Below are positions 52,615 to 63,488 of a stretch of DNA of 64,000 nucleotides, piece by piece. The stretch comes from Cliona cf. orientalis. Taxonomy: Eukaryota > Porifera > Demospongiae > Clionaida > Clionaidae. The translations under genes were made by a program, and so were the position numbers. The notes beneath the pieces were generated by a model. It was not told where the DNA came from. It searched no databases and saw only the letters and a list, made by a program, of their open reading frames with translations. Where the stretch lies: assembly GCA_963930775.1 (NCBI GenBank), contig OZ005701.1:1612001-1676000 (forward strand), read 5' to 3'. The number at the start of each line of letters is the position of its first letter. Positions within the stretch are counted from its first letter, which is position 1.

Positions 52615-52620
52615 AATAAA
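52615..52620 (+). terminator. Poly(A) signal of the CTCK gene
   Basis: AATAAA in TTGACAATAAAAATTT, about 485 bases after the stop at 52127-52129. It is the first canonical signal downstream. The 3' UTR between is AT-rich with no other gene. Confidence 0.5.
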
Positions 52621-55600
52621 AATTTAATTCTCAATACTTTCTACGTACAGTGACTTATGAGAGAAGGGATGACTTGGGGAAGAGGGGAAAAATCATTTTT
52701 TCTTCATGACGATGTCCAACTTGTAGCTGTATGTTCAGCATACTTGTATCATTGTATAGGTACAAACAAAGAGCAGATACACACAAATATTAGCCCCGTT
52801 TACTAAAGTAATCCAGTTACTGTGTAAACACTTTAACCCACTTTTAATCTGCATCTGGATTAGTTAATCCGGATTAGGTGGATTACATGTAAAGTAATGG
52901 GCTATGAAAATGTTAGTAGTGCATGTGTAAACACAGTTTAAACCGGTTCAGTTTAAGCAGCATCAGTGTGTGTAAAGAGGGTTAACATCACATACAGCAT
53001 TACTCTATACTACAAGTAATATACATACTACAATACTACAAACAAAAAGTCCCAAAATTAATGGGACTCCCTTATATCTAGTAGGTGGTTCCATTATTTG
53101 GCATAATAATATTATTATAGTACAGGTTACAACATGTGACCAGTTGGATTTTGGGATTTTCTAGCTTTATGCAATGCCATGCACATTGCATCAATTGGTA
53201 GCTATAATGCTTTGATGTATTGCCAATGAAAATTGGAAACATACCTCGTGTTTGATGAGATTGAATTAATGTACGATGATGAAACTCGATGGTTATAGAT
53301 AGATTCATGTGGGGTTGAGTTTCTTGTGGCATTCACCACTGCTACTCCCTCACCTTAGGCTGGTAGCAGTGCTAGGTACTACCTGGCCAAAATTTCAAAA
53401 GGAAGGACGTACAGAAGCCATGCATGTTTACAGGTAGACTAGCTGCATGTTATGAATGGTATTTGTGAGCAAGGATTTGCCTATTCAGTATTACCTACAC
53501 TACAGCTACTTAGAGAATTTAGCATCAAATGTGGCTGGTATATTCACATGCACCTTTATAGCTTCTGACAATTAATGGTAACATGTAACTGCGTATCTGA
53601 GACTGTATGGTCGATCATGTGACTCTTGACATCTAGACTGCTAGCAGGAGCTTTCCCATAATAATATCTCAATGGCCGGTTCATGCGCTCACTAAGTTTG
53701 ACTAAAATTCAGTTTATTTATCAGCTAGTAGCAGTGATAATAGCATCATCATCACTGAATAATCACAACTCTAACCACTTAGTAGAGCTTTGCTAGCTAG
53801 CTGCATACATCCCATAGAGCTGACAGTTACTGCTAATTGAATGTCAACACATGTAGTGTCACTGCAAGCCGTTGATTGTTGACACATTCTTACACCCACC
53901 AGATGAGTACCATGCATGAACACGTACTACGCCTTAAATTTTAGAGCCTTCCTTTCCCACAAATGGAAGGAAATACAAAGGAAGAATAGAAGCCAATTAG
54001 ACAGCAGTTGCAAACTTTCCCACTTGATCATTGAATTTTATTATGCCTTTCTGACTATTACAGTGAATGTTTGCACATGCATGCTTGCAACACTTACTGC
54101 ATGCATACAGTGGTTGAACCAACTGCTTCTAATTAAGTGCATACTGTGGACAAAACGTAGCCCCAAAATGAAGTCAAAGCATATCACCTCCCCTAGTTAC
54201 AGGATGTATGATGTGTACTGTTACTGTCTACCATCCTTGAAGAAGGCAATAGGGACCGACCACATAGTGACTGTCCTAGCTGGGAACCCTGTGAACTACC
54301 TTAATTATCTAACTACTTTTATTGAAAGGACTGAGTCACTGCATGTATAATAATTATTAATATTATGGATTCACTTACTGAATCTTCCTCTAATTGTTAG
54401 TAGCTACTGCATAATAATATTATATACATACACACATGCTGCATGCATGTTAATAATAATAATAGGCTATAGCATGACCATTGATACATACATGTACTGT
54501 GTGGTACTATAGCTAGCTAGGATGATTGATGACAGTACCCAAGAATGTAGTAGGCTAGTATACTTACAGCTCTGGTAGCCAGCTTGGATCAAGAGCTATA
54601 CTCTCTTTTGACAATACTAAGTCTTTTTGTGCGTTATACCTATAATAAAGTTACAATGCACATGCACGTAATTCCATTAATTAGATCGAAATCAGACGTA
54701 GGCCAGTCAAAAGAAATAATAATGTAGCTACATTTGATCGTCTGCTTGCATGTATAAATCAATTCATATTTGTCACTTAGCCCCATTTCAGTTTTATGGG
54801 TACATATTATCAAGTTTCTCAAGAGAATGGTATGCTGATTGTGATTTATTATAGAGCACTATAGCTATATTGTTATATGCATGTAGATCCCTCATATCAT
54901 AGTATTGTATTTATGTGAGCGTAAAGTATGGACAAAATGGATACCCTATATAAACTTGCATAGCTTTCTGGGGTGCGGGGAAAACAGCCATGCACGAGAG
55001 GGAAACTCATTTGTGTTGTCTTTGTGCGGTTTTACACTCGCACAGTTACATAACTTTCTCCAGCCAAAAATGTTGACGTCAGCTGCCCACAATGTTTTTG
55101 CTGGACAACACATCTGCATACTGTAACATGCAGCTACGTATACCATCATGAGCAAGTTAGCACATCGTTGCATAGTTTGTCTAGAATTGAATGATGCATA
55201 TGCATGTTAATTAACTCTCTGCATGATGAGCATATAAACTTAGCATTTTTTTCACACTCTGATGTGTGACTGCCAAAGTTTTCAATCATTCCACGAATTA
55301 TTTCACACTCTGGGAGGCTATTGTCAATCCATGCCTGCATGCATGCCATTGCATGACCTTAATAGGAATCCTAAACTGTATGATGTCGACGTGTGCATAA
55401 TATACTATTAGCTAATTGACCTATGGTTACATACTACAAAAATATGCAATGCATGTGAAATCTTCAAGACAGCCAAGTTTAATAATGTCTCCATTGTTTA
55501 CCAGTTCCAAATTCACAATGTCATTCAATAATATTATTATTATGGAATGATACCAGTAGTAACACTGTAAGAGACTGAGGTTCCTGCCATGGCACCAGCA

Positions 55601-56725
55601 GGCACAAAAATTTCCACCCACATAGCTATATTAATACCTCTACTGTATATAGCAGCTACAGTGGTATGCATGCAGATATGCAAATGGCCGTGGATCCTAT
55701 TAAGACAGAGAGGGAATGGCCACCTGCTATTAGACAAATGAAACATTTAAGATCGGAATGTATGTGTGGTACCTATTAGCCTCAATTTCACCATGACAGC
55801 CTGGCTAGGTTTAAACATGACAGCAGGCCTAGGCACACTGCACGAAGCTGATCCCCACGGAACAATGCTTTATTGTGAACTGTTACAAAGCAGGCCAGAC
55901 AGCAAACCAAACACTCTGAGTGCGGGTACAATTATCTCCGAGTAAGGACAAACACAGTACAAATCAGGATGTAATTGTTTCGCTGCAGAGTTAGAAACGG
56001 GATTTTGATCGGATTTCAACAAACGTTAGTAGTCAAGAATTTTGGCTCTGTAGCTACCATCAATGGGATATATAATAATAGCACAATGTGCACAATGCAA
56101 CTGATCCTCAAAGAGCTTGGTCTAAGTTGAGTGTCTGAACTTACAGCTTTATGCTCTGTAGTATTTCAAGTAGCAACACAACGCATGAAGTTGCTGCGCT
56201 TCTGTTTGCATTCCACTGATGTTGCAGCCAATATATTGTTTTATCTATCAAAGTGTATAGGAATTGCATAATAGCTATAGATAAAGAATATGCTCACCCT
56301 GCATGGGTGTAGTCTGACAAGAATATGCTTACTATGTAATCGGGCGTTTGCTGGATTAGGAAGTTTGGTGTGTACGGTATTGTTCCCTTAACAATGTTTA
56401 CGTATTGATATTTGCCATCTTATCCAATTCAATGTGTTAAAGATGAATAGACTGCAATTGTGTGAGATGCTTGGAATTCTCTAATGCTCATTTCAACAAA
56501 ATTGAAATGAAACGTGAGATGAACTAAGAGAGAAATTCTTGACTGGGATTGCATCTAGATTCCAGTCCAAGAAGTGCGTCCAACAAATTTCAGGCACTAG
56601 GATGAATGCTCAACCACGGAGTTCAGCACCACAAACAGTTGAATAGCTACACCAGATTGTTGGTCTAGTAGAATGAATACAGATTTCACCGATCACAGTA
56701 ACAATATTCTTATTATAGAAGCAGT
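52621..56725. other. Gene-poor region
   Basis: Mostly AT-rich unique sequence. A 52794-52985 patch has weakly complementary ends (CCCCGTTTAC and GTAAAGAGGG) but no firm element. A perfect CRE palindrome, TGACGTCA, occurs at 55074-55081. One unexplained ORF is listed separately (53916-54350). Confidence 0.6.
53916..54350 (+). CDS. Unidentified ORF, 144 residues
   Basis: ATG-initiated and ended by TAA, it is among the longest repeat-free ORFs in the window. A basic start (SHKWKEIQRKNRSQ) is followed by a hydrophobic middle (LIIEFYYAFLTITVNV, then CTCMLATLTACIQWL), which could be one or two membrane segments, then a basic loop (KRSPKMKSKH) and a tail with TVLAGNPVNYLNY. No domain is recognised, no promoter or poly(A) signal stands out and no neighbour helps. 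It could be a decayed transposon frame or chance. Confidence 0.25.
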   Translation: MNTYYALNFRAFLSHKWKEIQRKNRSQLDSSCKLSHLIIEFYYAFLTITVNVCTCMLATLTACIQWLNQLLLIKCILWTKRSPKMKSKHITSPSYRMYDVYCYCLPSLKKAIGTDHIVTVLAGNPVNYLNYLTTFIERTESLHV

Positions 56726-57084
56726 TTAGGTCTTCGGTTTGTGTGCCCACTCTGGTAGGCTAATGGTTCCAATGATTTGCATAATAGACGTGACAACTGT
56801 ATCAGGGTTGTTGACTAGCTGCTTAGGTGGAAAGTACTGTCTGGTAGGATGATTTAGGGCGTACTGTTGGACACCCATACAACCAAATGTAGGACCAAAG
56901 TGATGGGAGAATTCACCCTTAATTGTGTCAAATAGAAATTGGATTTTAAGGTCCAAGTTTAGTTCCGGTGAATCAAAGGCCATGCAGCTCAGACTAGGTC
57001 TATATAGGTGAGCAGGGCCACTGCACCTGCACAAAATGGCTCCGACTTTTATGTGATTGTTTGGCATATCTAAAAGAAAAGTCA
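56726..57084 (-). CDS. Terminal exon of an unidentified gene
   Basis: The minus strand is open after two good acceptors (TATATTACAG at 57085 and the more pyrimidine-rich ACTTTTCTTTTAG at about 57071), both in a phase that enters the same frame, and it ends in TAA at 56726. The encoded 110-120 residues look protein-like: a Cys pair in GAILCRCSGPAH, then SPELNLDLKIQFLFDTIKGE, HHFGPTFGCMGVQQYALNHP and a Pro/Trp-rich end ISLPEWAHKPKT. No known family is recognised. A 43-codon ATG ORF lies just upstream on the same strand (57284-57153; it contains NTHYWVHEITPGPVF), but only a weak donor would join the two in frame. RFX-like sites lie at 57366-57405, on the upstream side. Confidence 0.45.
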
Positions 57085-57365
57085 CTGTAATATATACTAG
57101 CTATTAGATTGGGCAGGCATTGGAATGGACCAGGTTAGTTTGTAGTAATAAACTATGGATCATCTGCGACAGTTACAGAGAAGACAGGACCTGGTGTAAT
57201 CTCATGGACCCAATAATGCGTATTTGCAAGAATGCTGTTATGTAAGATTATTGCATCATTCAATTTCAGTGTAATTATGATCATTTAATTCACGGAATTG
57301 AAGACTACTTCTGCTTGTTTTGTAAAACTTCTGTAGCCTATAGATTCATGCAGTTCAAGCTGTAG

Positions 57366-57405
57366 GTAACCGTGGCAACGAGCTCCCAGCTGTTTCCATG
57401 GCAAA
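57366..57405. promoter_or_regulatory. Pair of RFX X-box-like sites
   Basis: GTAACCGTGGCAAC (57366-57379) is a perfect X-box consensus. GTTTCCATGGCAAA (57392-57405) is a near match, centre-to-centre 26 bp away. Paired X-boxes usually mark promoters or enhancers of ciliary genes. The candidate minus-strand exons begin about 80-280 bases away; a TATAAAA (57552-57558) lies on the plus side. Which direction is served, if any, is unknown. Confidence 0.4.
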
Positions 57406-57691
57406 GCGTAATACGATACAGTTGAATATGCAACAGCCTGCACACCGAGCGCATGACCGTTACCGCATTACAGTAATACTTATTGATTAGTCTACTGTGT
57501 ATGCTGCATATTTGCCGATTTGATTGCTCTACAGATTATATATCACTAAGCTATAAAACCCGTCTGGAATGTGACCACACAGGTATTTCCAGTTTCCTTG
57601 CATCCCTACTGTGGGTGATCCGTATGAATGCAGTGCGAGTTTCTAGAAAGAATGCAGTAGCAACTTGCATACATGATAAATGATTTCACAA

Positions 57692-57920
57692 TTGAAGGGC
57701 TGAGAGCCATAGTGGGCTAACCCACAAAATGTTGAATTAGCCCCCCGAATCTTGAAAGCATGTTTAAAATGTGTTTCATGAGCTGCAGAAAATTCACATT
57801 TCTGAAAATTTCAGTAACTTGGTAGAGTACAATGTATGGTTTTTAGTCCATTTTTGGGCTTTTTAGACAATTCCCCACATTTAATTTGGGGTTAGCCCAC
57901 TATGGTTCTCGGCCCTTCAA
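57692..57920 (+). mobile_element. MITE family C, copy 3 (best preserved)
   Basis: Terminal inverted repeats of about 30 bp: TTGAAGGGCTGAGAGCCATA at the left, and its partner ending TATGGTTCTCGGCCCTTCAA at the right. The interior aligns with the copies at 36340 and (inverted) 45527. 229 bp, non-coding. Confidence 0.88.
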
Positions 57921-59389
57921 TTGATGTATACCTCACTAGTACTGCATGCATGCACCTTACCTATGCCATTTTTCTGCCACCTGCTGTAGGGTTCAAAGTT
58001 TGCAAACAAGCTCAGGATACTATATTATATAGCTACTCAATGGATGAATAGAGCTCACTCCATAATTTATGCTCTAGACTTGCTCTAACAACTCGTAATA
58101 GCACCGTGTACCATAGATCGAGCTGACTTGCACGGAGCATGGAATGTCTAGTGTTGTCCCATACGTTATCCATAACAGCTGAGTTTTAATGTTTATGTGG
58201 ACGTATGCACTTAATCAGTGATACGTGCCATCACCAATGACACTGTACAGCTGCTTACATTTGATAAGTGTTCACTTAATTAAATATGCAAACTCACCAG
58301 GGAACTAATTAGAAGGCTAGAAAAATGATGTCATACAAATATTTGATTCAGAGCATAATACGATATTTATAACAATAGTATGGCCTCCAAAGCATATCAT
58401 TCCCCACAATCAGATTAAGTGGGAAATGTTGTTACATAGAATCAAATGCCGTGTGGCAAATTTGGTTCAGTAAAGGATGCTGGGGATAGCAACATCTGAC
58501 CAACAACATGATACTAACCTTGCCAGCATGCAATTTAGCCGATTAAAATAAGGGCATATATAATAATCATTATTATTATGTGCTACACTTAATAATTGTC
58601 AGTTGAAACTCTAAAGGAGACAATATTATAAATTCATACTTTTATGGAGTGATTATCGTAGTTCTAGAAACTACAATGATACAAGAGAAAGAAGTTTTTT
58701 TTGTACATGGATCAAGCAACGTCCTTGTTATTACACTAGGACTGTGTCCACGTCTTGGAGGATCCACTGTGACAAGTTCTACTGTACTGGTCACTAACCA
58801 GTCTCTTACACTCACGTGTAGAACACTGCTGATTTTGATCACCTAGCTGCTCTACTGTACCTAGAATGCTCAATTAAGGACTGGGCCATTAGGTCTCATT
58901 TGTAGCTTAAGTGGGGAAGACAATTGGTCGTGTAGAGAGAACAAGTGGTTTCTAAGGCGTTACCAACCATAATATTTTGCACGTGTAGATTTAGTGTAGC
59001 TGCAACTGCATCCAATTAGCACCCAACATGTGCAACATCCCAGCTGGGAAAAATCGAAGCTCACACTAATTTACTATAATGGAATACTTTTGTGATTAGT
59101 ATATTATAGGATATGAAGAAGCTAGCTTCATTGATCTGTCATCTATCTTTCACTAATACAATGATCATTTCTCGATCTGTACGATTTTGACAAGAACTCT
59201 TTCAACTTGCCCTGCTGCCATGGTAAATTTGATAGCATTGATGCTCATAATACCTACATGTATGACATAGAGACACATGCAAGGAAGAATGAATAAAACT
59301 CAGACACTTTTGTATGGTTTTGTGCATTTCAGTGACTTTCCACAGTAATACTATTACAGAGATAGATAGGGAATGTATACTGAAAGAAT
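57921..59389. other. Region without a recognised gene
   Basis: AT-rich unique sequence. Overlapping open frames on both strands at 58642-58846 are short, without domains, and shadow each other. Nothing else is supported. Confidence 0.6.
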
Positions 59390-59907
59390 AAATAATAGTT
59401 ATCTGTCAGTGAGTGAGCAATATGAGCCCTGCAATATGAGCCCTGCAAGGGCTCATATTGCTCACTCACTGACAGATAACTATTTTGTTGTATCGAGCAC
59501 TGTTGGTAATGTAGGATTATGTAATCCTGCACACCTAATTGGATTGTGGCTAGAGTGTATGACATGTACTCTGGGTGACTGCTCAACAACCAGTTCTATA
59601 AAACTCTTGAACATTACTCTATTGTACTTGGTTGCTTAGTAACTTACAACAACTATAGTTGTTGTAAGTTACTAAGCAACCAAGTACAGTAGAGTAGTGT
59701 TCAAGAGTTTTATAGAACTGGTTGTTGAGCAGTCACCCAGAGTACATGTCATACACTCTAGCCACAATCTAATTAGGTATGCAGGATTACATAATCCTAC
59801 ATTACCAACAGTGCTAGATACAACAAAATAGTTATCTGTCAGTGAGTGAGCAATATGAGCCCTTGCAGGGCTCATATTGCTCACTCACTGACAGATAACT
59901 ATTATTT
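59390..59907. mobile_element. Large foldback element: near-perfect 518-bp palindrome
   Basis: The sequence is its own reverse complement around AACTA/TAGTT (centre 59655/59656), giving arms of about 250-265 bp with about five mismatches in the 175 bp compared. The two outer parts (59390-59485 and about 59825-59907) are each a smaller hairpin with ATAGTTATCTGTCAGTGAGT termini, of the same family as the MITE at 27974-28061. The left arm has an extra tandem GCAATATGAGCCCT (14 bp). Matching open frames on opposite strands (59373-59639 plus, 59672-59884 minus) are a consequence of symmetry; both contain GNVGLCNPA and LECMTCTLGDCSTTSS but resemble no transposase. Confidence 0.93.
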
Positions 59908-62789
59908 GCAAGAAGACAATGTATAACATCTCTGCAAACACACACACTCTTGCATATAATATTAAGATTATATGCACACACACATACAGCTCAAACATAC
60001 ACATGCAAGCACTGTAATTAGGGTGTACAAGATGCATATTGTATTATAGTCAAGTGTACTCCAATAATCATTAGTAACTGATCTGTTTCTCCATGATCCC
60101 CTTTCATCATCGATCGTCCTATGATCATCAATACTCAATGCCATTCCGTAGCCAATAATTTGGCCCCCCCGGCCCCTAAAAAGTTGCTACGCAATTACAA
60201 ACAATTATCCACAAACACATGCACACACACGTGTGTACTCACTTGCACAGACACAACATGTAAGGGAAACTTCATCCTCTCCAGACAAGAGTATAAGCAC
60301 CAGTGCCACGAAATGACAACAAACAGCAACATAGGCCTCAGGCTAGCAGCAGTTGACTGATATATTATGCGCTGAATTTACGACAAAAATTTCATCATCA
60401 TGCCAAAATGGTACTCCATAAGATTATCCCTGATTACATCTGCTGGCTGGGAGAGAGTACACAGTCGCCTTTGATAGTGCAAAAACACACATGGCATGTA
60501 GAATCTTGCATTGAGCCAGCTAGGTTGGAAGCTGCTGCTTGCATGTAAACACATTCTTCAGTTCTTTATTGGATGCATGCCGACCAGCAGTGCTGGATAT
60601 AATTATTATGATTCTGCATGCATGCATGGCCTGTAATACTATTGTGCTTTTAATTATTAATTTTAGGCGGAAGTTATGTAATGAAGTGCACTAAGTGACC
60701 CGTGCCAATGCCCGTATTTGTCACATTTTGTATGTCGTTACTTTTAATCAGTTGTTATTTACAAGATGCTTTGAAGCAATTAAAAGGTCACTAATTATTA
60801 TTTAAAAAGAGATTGAGCTCGAGTATAATAATTATTATAGGCATTTCAACTCAAGGAATGCACATTAAATTTTTAGTGTGATGTTTGCATGTATACAGAA
60901 TAAAAAATTTCAAACAGAACAATTAACCTCTTGCTTTGTAGTATATGCAGCTCTATTAACCACGTCCATACTCAATTACTTCATAATCATGCACACTTGC
61001 CAAAATCTATTGCATAATGATAGTCTAGTGTGTGTTCTACCTAAGAGCTACTTACTGGAGTGTGGCATGCAGTCTCGAGACTGTAAATGATGCAATTAGG
61101 GAGTGTAGCCTGGAGGCTAAATTGACATGAAATTAGAGTCTAAGCTTTTGCTAATGAGTGCAATAGCTGGGTAATCAAACAGCAATCCGGTCGTAGGTCT
61201 TAAACTGATTTAATTGGGCCCTAGAAAACCGATGCTATAGACAAAGCAGCGCCTGTGTTGTTAATCTTTTCAGACATGTTTCTTACCTCAAGATTAAATT
61301 AATTACAGCCAGAGTCTAGAATTGCTGTGTGGACCCGGATATACCCACTATGTTCCCACGAATATAATATCCACGATAATTTATCTATGATACGTACCAC
61401 GTACCGTCCCGTGATCAAAGAGAGCAGCACTAAAAGGCTGGCGACATTTTACAATTTCATTATGTTGCCAGGCCATTCATGGCCAGTATGACAGACGTAG
61501 ACACTATGCTATATAATATAGCTAACATTAATGATTGGACAAAGGGACACATACAGTGATTCAATCCATTTAAGGTTATATACATTTTAACTATTCATTA
61601 ACAGGCAGACTTTATTGAGTTTCGTGGCATTGGTGGTATCCATGCATGGTTGATGATTGCATCATAATAATTTTTAGAGCTACCCTGCAGTGGCTGCATG
61701 GCTCGAGACAAATTGAATTTACTGCACTAGGTTCTACTGTGTTTATTTATTCTGCCTTTTCTTCACATCTTGTCAAATTTGGCATGGCACACTAAACAGT
61801 ATTTAACTAAAATCTCCATGTTTTCTATCACAAGAAGTTAATGTACTTAGGTCATATCCGCTCTCACACTATCAAACTTCTAACTAGCCTGCATAAGGTA
61901 TTCTGGTTTATGAAGAATTCGTAATTAACTTTTCTGCAAGGACGTCCATACATAGGTGATACTGATCAGATTTAAGTTAATCTATATGTTGGAGAATGAC
62001 AGCTGTGCACGGCAGTGAGAGCCACAAACGAAGCCACATTGTAAGGGGATTGTTCACAGAAGAATAATCAGTCGACAATCGGGCCCTTTTTAGCACAATG
62101 GAAAAAAATACAATACATAGGATCACTGCATATGCAGGGAATTTAATCATAATACTATTGGCACGATGGAAATTATTAGTATTTTTGTTGAATCTAAAGG
62201 ATAATTATTGTGTTCACTATGTGCAATCAAATTCTACATTAATACATAGTACCATAAATTATATAATAAATCTAAACTCTAGTGGTTATTAAACTTATGA
62301 GACTATATACCTTGAATTATTAATATGAAATTGTATACAGTTGCCAGGATGACAGATGCTTGTGCACGTGACTGAGATAATATTATTGCTCACCATGTCT
62401 TACAAACTAGCTTCCATCATGGTACGGGTGTCATATTGAATATAATATGCTATAGCTTTAGTAGCTATCCTAAATACTGTATAAATACTGTATACATTGA
62501 TCATGATGAAGGCTCCTTGAGTGATATCTCTGCATCAAATTAAAGGCAGAGAGCGTTGGATTCTCATGCACAATTTGCACTGTCTGACTACCTGATACAT
62601 TATTATTTCACCAAACTCCATCCATTATACATGTACATGTATGGAGTCACTATAATATTATTGTTATAGATTAAGAATGCTACTTCCTTAATACTAGTTT
62701 CTGTTTCATCTATATATCCCAAATGGGACTGATGACCGGCCCAGCAAACATGTATAACGACCATTTCCAGGTTTTGTGCAGATCATTAT
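59908..62789. other. Region without a recognised gene
   Basis: AT-rich sequence with CA-rich patches (59938-59950, 60220-60250). Open frames at 60121-60360, 60878-61090 and 62098-62292 are short and featureless. No promoter, splice-linked exon or element was supported. Confidence 0.6.
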
Positions 62790-62878
62790 TAATTGCGCAT
62801 GCGCTATGTACGAGGCAAAAAGAGGAACTCCCCACATAATAATATTTATAATTATATCATATAGCGCATGCGCAATTA
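62790..62878. mobile_element. Small TA-flanked MITE upstream of the triple-repeat gene
   Basis: Perfect inverted repeats ATTGCGCATGCGCTAT (62792-62807) and ATAGCGCATGCGCAAT (62861-62876) are bordered by TA on both sides. The 89-bp element contains TATTTATA (62843-62850), which could act as a TATA box for the gene starting at 62955. Confidence 0.75.
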
Positions 62879-62928
62879 TAGTGCATCACTACCGAGATCA
62901 CTACCGGAGCTCCTGTAGTGATGCACTA
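62879..62928. repeat. 50-bp TA-flanked hairpin
   Basis: TAGTGCATCACTAC (62879-62892) and GTAGTGATGCACTA (62915-62928) are perfect complements around a 22-base spacer. It directly abuts the previous hairpin element and ends 26 bases before the ATG at 62955. It would fall in the 5' UTR if transcription starts in the MITE. Confidence 0.75.
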
Positions 62929-62954
62929 ATATGTAGGGAGCTAGAAGAGCAAGC

Positions 62955-63488
62955 ATGGCAACAAACTTACATATGAACATGTTGGATGCCGATGATCGTA
63001 CTAAGAAGTACTCCCTCCCCTTCAAAGGAGGCGTATTTCGTATGTCCACAGTAAAGTGGCCAAACTGTTATGTCTACATGGAGTCAAACAAAGAGGGAAA
63101 TGTCAGGGGCTGGGGAGGTCTGCCTAACTATCAGGGAGAGTTCATCTTCACATCACTGGGTGAGAGCAACTTGTACCTCATTTCACCAAAGAGCTGGCCC
63201 ACTTGGTACCTCTACATGGAAGATGATCATACTGGCAATGTTAGAGGGAAGGAAGGAGATCCTGGTGAACAAGGCCACTGGCATATCAAGCCAAGGCACG
63301 ATGGTTCATTCATGCTTTCCACTGCCAAGTGGGAGCGCTGGCACATGTACATGCAAGACAATGGCGCGGGGAATGTGAGAGGTTATGGTGGAGATCCAGG
63401 CCCTCAGGCCCACTTCGTACTATCTTGTGATGTTCGATTATCCTTGGAGGAAGGTGCTGGATCGGTGCAAGTGAACAATACCTTGTAA
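62955..63488 (+). CDS. Three-repeat beta-trefoil-like protein, 177 residues
   Basis: An intronless ORF, ATG in AGCATGG context, TAA stop. The protein is three tandem repeats with the core ST-KW--WY-YM-D---GNVRG--GDPG-Q-H. KW occurs at residues 34-35, 125-126 (SW at 80-81), and GNVRG at 48, 94 and 139, so the periods are 46 and 45. Threefold repeats of this size are the usual layout of beta-trefoil folds (ricin-B lectins, fascin, mytilectin-type proteins), though I do not recognise the family. No signal peptide or membrane segment: probably cytosolic, perhaps a binding protein with three equivalent pockets. Coding is well supported because the GNVRG codons differ at synonymous third positions among repeats (GGA/GGC/GGG, GTC/GTT/GTG). 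Cys38 and Cys158 are the only cysteines. Repeat 1 is the most diverged (GLPNYQGE instead of GDPG-QGH). No AATAAA was found soon after the stop. Confidence 0.88.
   Translation: MATNLHMNMLDADDRTKKYSLPFKGGVFRMSTVKWPNCYVYMESNKEGNVRGWGGLPNYQGEFIFTSLGESNLYLISPKSWPTWYLYMEDDHTGNVRGKEGDPGEQGHWHIKPRHDGSFMLSTAKWERWHMYMQDNGAGNVRGYGGDPGPQAHFVLSCDVRLSLEEGAGSVQVNNTL

Noticed and set aside
52794..52985. Possible MITE with CCCCGTTTAC / GTAAAGAGGG ends.
   Set aside because: Only about eight of ten terminal bases pair, no target duplication is visible and no second copy was seen.
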